Shown here one piece after another: positions 60,847 to 64,000 of a DNA stretch of 64,000 bases. The notes below the pieces were generated by a model. The model saw only the letters and a list, made by a program, of their open reading frames with translations, was not told the DNA's origin and searched no databases. This DNA comes from VRUE01 sp040508545. GTDB taxonomy: Bacteria; Actinomycetota; Thermoleophilia; Solirubrobacterales; 70-9. A program made the translations under genes and the position numbers. How positions within the stretch are numbered: position 1 is the first letter of the stretch; each line of letters starts with the position of its first letter. The stretch is taken from assembly GCA_040508545.1 (NCBI GenBank), contig JBEVMR010000076.1:1-64000 (forward strand), in the 5' to 3' direction.

Positions 60847-61494
60847 CTAGCGGAGAGTCACCCGGTCCGGCGGCGAGGCAACTAAGTCGCGAAGCACGAA
60901 GTGCCCAGAGCGCACGCGCGCGGAGGTGGTCAAGCTGCCACTTCGAATGAGTACGGTGCGGGTCCCCCTCGGGACCACGCCGACGATGATGCGCCTGCCG
61001 GAGGTTGGGTCGAGCGAGGTGTTCGCGATCCCGTGGCGAAGCGCCTCGCCGGCGCTCGCGCAGACGGTGCCTATGGTCGGCGACTTGGGGGTAGTCGCGA
61101 CGACGCAGAGATCCTCAACCCCGGGTACCAGCCAGTACGTGCTCGTCGCAGACACCGGGACACGACGGGCGAGGCTCCAACTCATACCAGGTATTGGGTC
61201 GCTCAGTGCCTGCCTGACTCTGGGGGGTACGCCGTCGGGGGGAGTGCGCAGCAGAGCGAAGCTGTCCGACAGCACGTGTGACAAGCGGCCATCAGATGCC
61301 CGCCGCAAAGTGTCGTTTGAGGTTTGAGGAGTCGGCGTTAGCGCTTGTTGATTCCGCGACTGCTCAGTGCCGCACGCCGTCAGGCTTACGGACAGCATGA
61401 GTGCGAGCAACAGGCCGAGCCGCCACTTCCCACAAGGAGAGCGACGCTCGACCTGGTGCCCACAAGTGCTCGAGAGAGCTTCGAAGTGCAGCAT
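60847..61494 (-). CDS. Putative lipoprotein
   Basis: 215 residues from ATG 61494; the frame stays open to 61581 without a better start. A late signal region (LGLLLALMLSVSLTAC) gives lipobox LTAC, although the 24 residues before it are unusually long and polar, so the true start may be missing. The mature part has MSWSLARRVPVSATSTYWLV and a final GHFVLRDLVASPPDRVTL. Three Cys lie in the mature part counting the lipobox residue. No family recognised. Confidence 0.5.
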   Translation of the reverse strand: MLHFEALSSTCGHQVERRSPCGKWRLGLLLALMLSVSLTACGTEQSRNQQALTPTPQTSNDTLRRASDGRLSHVLSDSFALLRTPPDGVPPRVRQALSDPIPGMSWSLARRVPVSATSTYWLVPGVEDLCVVATTPKSPTIGTVCASAGEALRHGIANTSLDPTSGRRIIVGVVPRGTRTVLIRSGSLTTSARVRSGHFVLRDLVASPPDRVTLR

Positions 61495-61531
61495 CAAGCC
61501 GCGTCGTGCAGTGCCGCACTGTCCTGCAGCA

Positions 61532-61870
61532 CTATTCGAAGGTGTAGCTACTGGTGGTGGTGAAGGCCGACGCAGTCCCAATCACCCAGGGGGAGTGTTG
61601 GCCGGGGGTCATCCAAACGATGGCGAGCTGATTCGTTGGAGCACAGGTTCCTTGGGTTAGGTCCGCGCCAGCGCACGTACCGGTGCTATATCCTGTGGTC
61701 GTAGCGCCCTGCAACCAGCGCGCGGCGCCCCAGCACTTGTTCCAACTGTTTACCGACTGGCCTCCGCAGTACTGACTCGCGGACGCTGACGACGACGCTA
61801 GGGCCATCGTGGCGATCAACACCGCAAGCGAGGCTAGGAGCAAACTGCCCCTCTTCATCGTGCGTTGCAT
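61532..61870 (-). CDS. Small secreted Cys/Thr/Trp-rich protein
   Basis: 112 residues from the ATG at 61870, which follows GGAGGAGGAA on the minus strand. The signal (GSLLLASLAVLIATMALA) is followed by SQYCGGQSVNSWNKCWGAAR, a Cys/Trp-rich stretch, and TGTCAGADLTQGTCAPTNQL. The mature domain has four Cys, so two disulfides are possible. It ends TTTSSYTFE. Unknown function; perhaps an adhesin-like small secreted factor. A 37-base gap separates it from the downstream lipoprotein gene. Confidence 0.6.
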   Translation of the reverse strand: MQRTMKRGSLLLASLAVLIATMALASSSASASQYCGGQSVNSWNKCWGAARWLQGATTTGYSTGTCAGADLTQGTCAPTNQLAIVWMTPGQHSPWVIGTASAFTTTSSYTFE

Positions 61871-61960
61871 GTTCCTCCTCCTTCTATTTGCAATGACAAC
61901 GGTCTAGCGACCCACTGAGGTGCAAGTGGGCCCCCAGCCCCTGCCGCCAAGATCGATTGC

Positions 61961-61966
61961 ACTATA
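61961..61966 (-). promoter_or_regulatory. Putative -10 box for the small secreted protein
   Basis: TATAGT on the minus strand in an AT-rich region (61871-62040) about 90 bases before the ATG at 61870. No good -35 is seen. The leader has a CCCACT/AGTGGG hairpin between 61910 and 61934. Confidence 0.35.
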
Positions 61967-62040
61967 TAAGTCTAGAGAGATAAGAGAAAATTAAGCATTC
62001 GGCTAAATCGACGAATATTTGATTAGAAGCGGGCCGCAAT

Positions 62041-62675
62041 CTACTTTCGCGCCGTATGGCTCGCCAGCTGCACGACCTGCTCGATGACCTCAACGAAGTT
62101 CATCTGTTCGAGATTGCCTTCGGCCGTTTCCTCGAATGAGAACCTTTTCTCGCGGAGTTCCGCATAGACCTTGTCCATGTCGGTCTCCTTGTCCCGCTCG
62201 TGCGCGACCTCTTCGTGAAGCATCTCGTCTGGCTCGAAGAGGCACGGACCCTGATTTGCGCTCCGCCAAAGCCGAAGAAAAGCTCGTCGCGCAGCGTGTT
62301 CGGATCGGTTCGAAATGCCTTCTTCCAGATGGGCCTGCTCTCATGCCCTTCGAATGCGGCAGCTGCGGCGTGGATCTCCGCAAGCTCGATTTCTTCCTTG
62401 CCGCGAAAACCGGTGCCGATGGACAGCTCATCGGCGAGCCCGTCGATCTCCTTCCACGGCCCCTGATCTCGGATGTGTACCCGGGCCGTCTCGTCGTTGT
62501 GGCTAGGCGAAGCCGGGCAGATCAGTCGCCCGGTGTTGACCTCTGTCCGAAGTAGGTCCAGCAGCCCGGCGTGGTCCTTCTCGGTCGCCAGCGCCGAGAG
62601 CGTCGATTGATCGAGGTAGACGAGGAGGCGCGGGCCAGCCGCGCGCCGCGCCAGGCGGTTGACATCGATGTCCAT
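62041..62675 (-). pseudogene. Frameshifted PIN-like protein gene
   Basis: From ATG 62675 the frame reads RLLVYLDQSTLSALATEKDH, a PIN-like opening with the acidic Asp, and continues to about 62230. It then loses sense (RASSSQTRCFTKRSRTSGTR). The +1 frame carries the continuation LHEEVAHERDKETDMDKVYA and ends at 62041 with QVVQLASHTARK. The whole 635 bases is not a multiple of 3, so a single-base indel between about 62225 and 62275 is likely. The start overlaps nothing. I cannot name the protein; it may be a nuclease or toxin. Confidence 0.65.
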
Positions 62676-62811
62676 TGAATTCGAAGCGTGGCGGCTTGTG
62701 GGGCAGGGTTCGGTCCCCGGATGCGGGACTGTGGCACGGCGGCATTCGGTCAAGGAGCACTTCTCGCGCAGCCAGCGCGAGTGCACCGAAATTCGGCTTG
62801 CTAGAGCCCCA

Positions 62812-62904
62812 CCCAACAGAAAACGCCCCACCGGGGAGGCGGGGCGTTTCTGGGGTTACTACAGGGAGGAGAGATATGTATCTCTATATATGTGGATCCG
62901 TGGG
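62812..62904. repeat. Dispersed repeat, copy C
   Basis: This copy starts CCCAACAGAAAACGCCCC, forms the AAACGCCCC/GGGGCGTTT stem, and continues CTGGGGTTACTACAGGGAGG. It then has GTATCTCTATATATG and ATCCGTGGG, matching copy A. So it joins the hairpin of copy B and the tail of copy A. It lies between divergent units with no gene of its own. Confidence 0.75.
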
Positions 62905-63196
62905 AGGTAGGTGGGCCCTTATGTGCCGCGGGGCAAGTCGATGGGAGTCAACTGCCATATGAGCGGCGCCAGGCCCGACCAGGAAGTTTTGTAAGCCCTT
63001 TATCGATCCTCTCTCGCAAATCCTTGAATCAAGATACGAACATACGTGCGATTTGTGTGTGAGCCGAGTCACAGAGCCCTTTTGACTGGCTACCGGGGCT
63101 CGCTGAGGCGATTGTTCTACCCAATACTAAGGTGCCGGTAAACATCTGGCAAGGGCTTCATATGGATTGCCGGGGGACCGCCTGTACCGTTCGTGC
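62905..63196. other. 292-base intergenic region before tlyA
   Basis: I see no gene here. It is less GC-rich than neighbours, with TTTTGACTGG at about 63081 that could be a -35, but no matching -10 was identified. Confidence 0.5.
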
Positions 63197-63991
63197 GTGG
63201 CGAAGGCGGGCTCCAGAGCGCGAATCGACGCGGTTTTGGCCGAGCGGGGGCTTTTCCCGTCGCGCTCGGCCGCTGCTGGCGCGGTTCGCGCCGGCGAGGT
63301 TCGGGTGGGTGAGGACGGCCCGATCGCGCTGCGACCCAGCCAGCTCGTTGACCCCGGGGCCGACTTCCGGCTCGAGCAGGGCCCCCGCTTTGTCTCCCGC
63401 GGCGGCATCAAGCTCGACCACGCGCTCGCCGCTCTCGATCTCGACGTCTCGGGACTGGATTGCCTCGACGTGGGCGCCTCGACCGGCGGCTTCACCGACT
63501 GCCTGCTGCAGCGCGGTGCCGGCCGAGTCGTCGCCCTCGACGTCGCCTACGGCCAGATCGACCTGCGCATGCGCGAGGATCCCCGCGTGACTGTGCTCGA
63601 GCGGGTCAACGCCCGCGCTCTCTCCCCGGCCGACCTGCCGTATCCGCCCGAGCTCGCCACGATCGACGTCTCCTTCATATCGCTGACCAAGGTCATGCCT
63701 GCCGTCGCCGACTGCCTCGCCCCGGGCGGCGAGATCCTGGCAATGGTCAAGCCCCAGTTCGAGCTTGGCCGTGAGCGTGTCCGCAAGGGCGTCGTCCGCG
63801 ACGCCGGCGACCGGCGCGAGGCGATCCTCACCGTCGCCCGTGCCGCGACCGGCCTCGGGCTGCCCGTGCGCGGCATCGCCTCCTCTGGCCTGCCGGGGCC
63901 GAAGGGCAACCGCGAGACCTTCGTTTGGTGTGGGGGAAGTGGAGAGTCCCTGGACGACCTCGAGGCCACGGTTGCCGAGGTCGAGCCGTGA
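63197..63991 (+). CDS. tlyA: TlyA-type rRNA 2'-O-methyltransferase
   Basis: 264 residues from GTG 63197; a 10-residue longer form from TTG 63167 is possible but lacks homology-like sequence. ARIDAVLAERGLFPSRSAAA is the S4 RNA-binding start. RFVSRGGIKLDHALAAL and CLDVGASTGGFTDCLLQRGA are the FtsJ-type SAM site. MVKPQFELGRERVRKGVVRD carries the catalytic Lys, and the late GPKGNRETFVW the final Glu. It methylates 16S/23S rRNA riboses and affects capreomycin sensitivity. Its stop overlaps the next GTG. Confidence 0.93.
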   Translation: MAKAGSRARIDAVLAERGLFPSRSAAAGAVRAGEVRVGEDGPIALRPSQLVDPGADFRLEQGPRFVSRGGIKLDHALAALDLDVSGLDCLDVGASTGGFTDCLLQRGAGRVVALDVAYGQIDLRMREDPRVTVLERVNARALSPADLPYPPELATIDVSFISLTKVMPAVADCLAPGGEILAMVKPQFELGRERVRKGVVRDAGDRREAILTVARAATGLGLPVRGIASSGLPGPKGNRETFVWCGGSGESLDDLEATVAEVEP

Positions 63992-64000
63992 GCGAGCGCG
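63988..64000 (+). CDS. Start of the next gene (partial, 4 codons)
   Basis: GTGAGCGAGCGCG begins at the tlyA stop in a GTGA overlap. In many actinobacteria tlyA is followed by an NAD kinase gene, but four codons cannot confirm this. Confidence 0.35.

Overview
This is a high-GC, densely packed bacterial chromosome segment. The organism is most likely an actinobacterium of the class Thermoleophilia (Solirubrobacterales-like). The reasons are high-GC codon use, many GTG/TTG starts and 4-base ATGA/GTGA gene overlaps, actinobacterial gene neighbourhoods (glutaredoxin-rex; APC permease next to paired TrkA/CeoBC proteins; efp-nusB), a fused aroK-aroB gene, and secreted proteins ending in a Cys-containing beta module that I associate with Thermoleophilia surface proteins. 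Taxonomy is inferred from recall, not from a search.

Layout. 1-4455: end of tsaD, a redox cluster (glutaredoxin, Rex, YbdK-type glutamate-cysteine ligase) and an H+-pumping pyrophosphatase. 4533-13539: a surface protein, an FMN alpha-hydroxyacid oxidase, two APC permeases with Usp tails, two TrkA/RCK proteins and an FAD reductase. 13596-20820: tRNA-Gln with an HNH endonuclease gene beside it, a lipoprotein, a heterodimeric ABC exporter, a 481-bp element with inverted repeats and a target duplication, and GtrA. 21087-25599: a LeuRS-like protein with a decayed editing domain, threonine synthase, and a small island bounded by a tRNA-Met gene and a copy of its 3' half. 25675-33799: M29 peptidase, glutamate formimidoyltransferase, MBL hydrolase, hisS-aspS, and an MnmA fused to an IscU-like domain. 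33811-35859 (minus): a Cys-repeat secreted protein and an ECF sigma factor fused to a zinc finger, membrane segment and long Pro/Gly/Ala-rich tail. 35974-46002: a long housekeeping run alaS-ruvX-mltG-aroE-aroC-aroKB-aroQ-pepQ plus a diguanylate cyclase. 46038-52599: M42 peptidase, SDR, then efp-nusB-xseB-like-prenyl synthase-dxs. 52695-62904: an accessory region of secreted proteins with AAA/GAA-biased codons, a dispersed terminator-linked repeat (three copies), an ArsR/SRPBCC pair with a clear promoter-operator, a beta-helix surface protein, a DUF433/DUF5615-type toxin-antitoxin pair with a frameshifted toxin, and another frameshifted PIN-like gene. 63197-64000: tlyA and the start codon of the next gene.

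How the genes work together. Five shikimate-pathway activities (AroB, AroQ, AroE, AroK, AroC) are encoded by four adjacent, tightly spaced genes. Prenyl synthase and DXS supply isoprenoids. Rex, glutaredoxin and the gamma-glutamylcysteine-type ligase form a redox group. The permeases with Usp and TrkA partners look like a nucleotide- or ion-regulated transport unit. Translation is strongly represented (HisS, AspS, AlaS, LeuRS-like, EF-P, MnmA, TsaD, TlyA, two tRNAs).

The best candidates for something undescribed are the IscU-like/MnmA fusion, the compact element carrying a membrane-protein gene that ends inside its own terminal repeat, the tRNA-Met island, the editing-deficient LeuRS-like protein, and the secreted-protein/repeat cassettes.
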